DNA of 64,000 nucleotides from contig ML133495.1 in assembly GCA_003864495.1 (NCBI GenBank), forward strand, positions 1,351,441-1,415,440. Reading direction: 5' to 3'. A program made the position numbers and the translations under genes. The notes under the pieces are model-generated. The model was not told the DNA's origin. It worked only from the letters and a program-made list of their open reading frames with translations, and searched no databases. How positions within the stretch are numbered: position 1 is the stretch's first letter; every line of letters begins with the position of its first letter. Source of the DNA: Nemopilema nomurai (Eukaryota; Cnidaria; Scyphozoa; Rhizostomeae; Rhizostomatidae). Shown here in pieces: positions 63,520 to 64,000 of the stretch.

Positions 63520-64000
63520 TGCTTAAGAAGGGGGGATGTGACGCAAAAATAGATTGAAATTATTGTTGCTTGTTTTTTCTTGTTCCGTACTATTGTGATG
63601 ATGATGACCTTGTGGAATCGTTTTGTGATTTTCCTATCGTTTTCTGCATGGTACCAAATGTGATTGATATAAAGGGATGTGAGTTTTCAAACCTGAAGCA
63701 GGAGCTTGTGACTATTGTTCTCACGTCAGTGAAGTCTTAGTGGAAATTTAGCTGTAAATTGGTAGAGAATAAGCGAATTGTACAGGAGTTATGAAGTGGC
63801 TACCAATCTAGCCACAGAATGAAAAATATGAGAGTTGCAACCTTGGTGTTATTTCTTGGTCATAATACTGATGATGAGGATAGAGAGGATCTAATAGGAC
63901 CAATACATCCGATGAAGCCTCTGAGCATTAGGACTTTGATGAAAAAAGTGTCCAAATCTAGTGAAAGTATCTACTGAATTTTGTGCACAATTTGTAGAAC
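63520..64000 (+). mobile_element. Possible LTR start at the right edge
   Basis: A polypurine stretch (AAGAAGGGGGGA) is followed by TGTGACGC at 63537, the usual order at the boundary of a retroelement LTR. GATATAAAGGG at about 63666 could be its TATA box. A perfect 7-bp hairpin (GTGGCTA…TAGCCAC) is at 63796-63815, and a 52-codon ATG frame follows at 63819-63977. No matching second LTR or pol sequence is in the window. Confidence 0.2.

Overview
This is intron-rich, AT-rich animal nuclear DNA. Coding parts are short exons (about 50-400 bases) with GT...AG borders and compatible phases, separated by long introns and minisatellites. The proteins (an LRRFIP-type coiled coil, an SLC6 transporter, a GABA-A-type Cys-loop receptor, a PRSS23-type secreted protease) indicate a metazoan. 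The mixture suggests a cnidarian such as a coral or sea anemone, but that is inference; no species marker was seen.

Layout. 1-3.6 kb (+): 3' end of an LRRFIP1/2-like gene, whose upstream part lies outside the window. 5.9-13.8 kb (+): a complete 11-exon SLC6 transporter of 634 aa. 16.6-24.1 kb (-): a complete 10-coding-exon GABA-A-like receptor subunit of 523 aa. These two are tail to tail, 2.8 kb apart, so a neurotransmitter/amino-acid transporter sits beside an anion-channel receptor subunit. 24-53 kb has no gene I recognise. It holds candidate exons of anonymous genes (best: 31309-31686 with 37027-37210 on +, then 50036-50350 on +), a fold-back element at 43.8-44.1 kb and simple repeats. 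53.0-56.5 kb (-): a two-exon PRSS23-like serine protease of 301 aa with an intact catalytic triad. 57-64 kb: a CpG-richer island upstream of the protease, an anonymous 133-aa open frame, a 69-bp tandem array, a palindromic element and a possible LTR boundary at the right edge.

How they may work together. The SLC6 protein would clear an amino-acid-type transmitter using Na+/Cl-. The receptor would gate chloride in response to GABA or a similar ligand. Whether they share a ligand cannot be decided from sequence. The LRRFIP-like and protease genes look unrelated neighbours. Gene models were spliced by eye from GT/AG borders, phase and family resemblance. The recognised genes are well supported; the anonymous exons in 27-50 kb are not, because both strands often offer a plausible reading.
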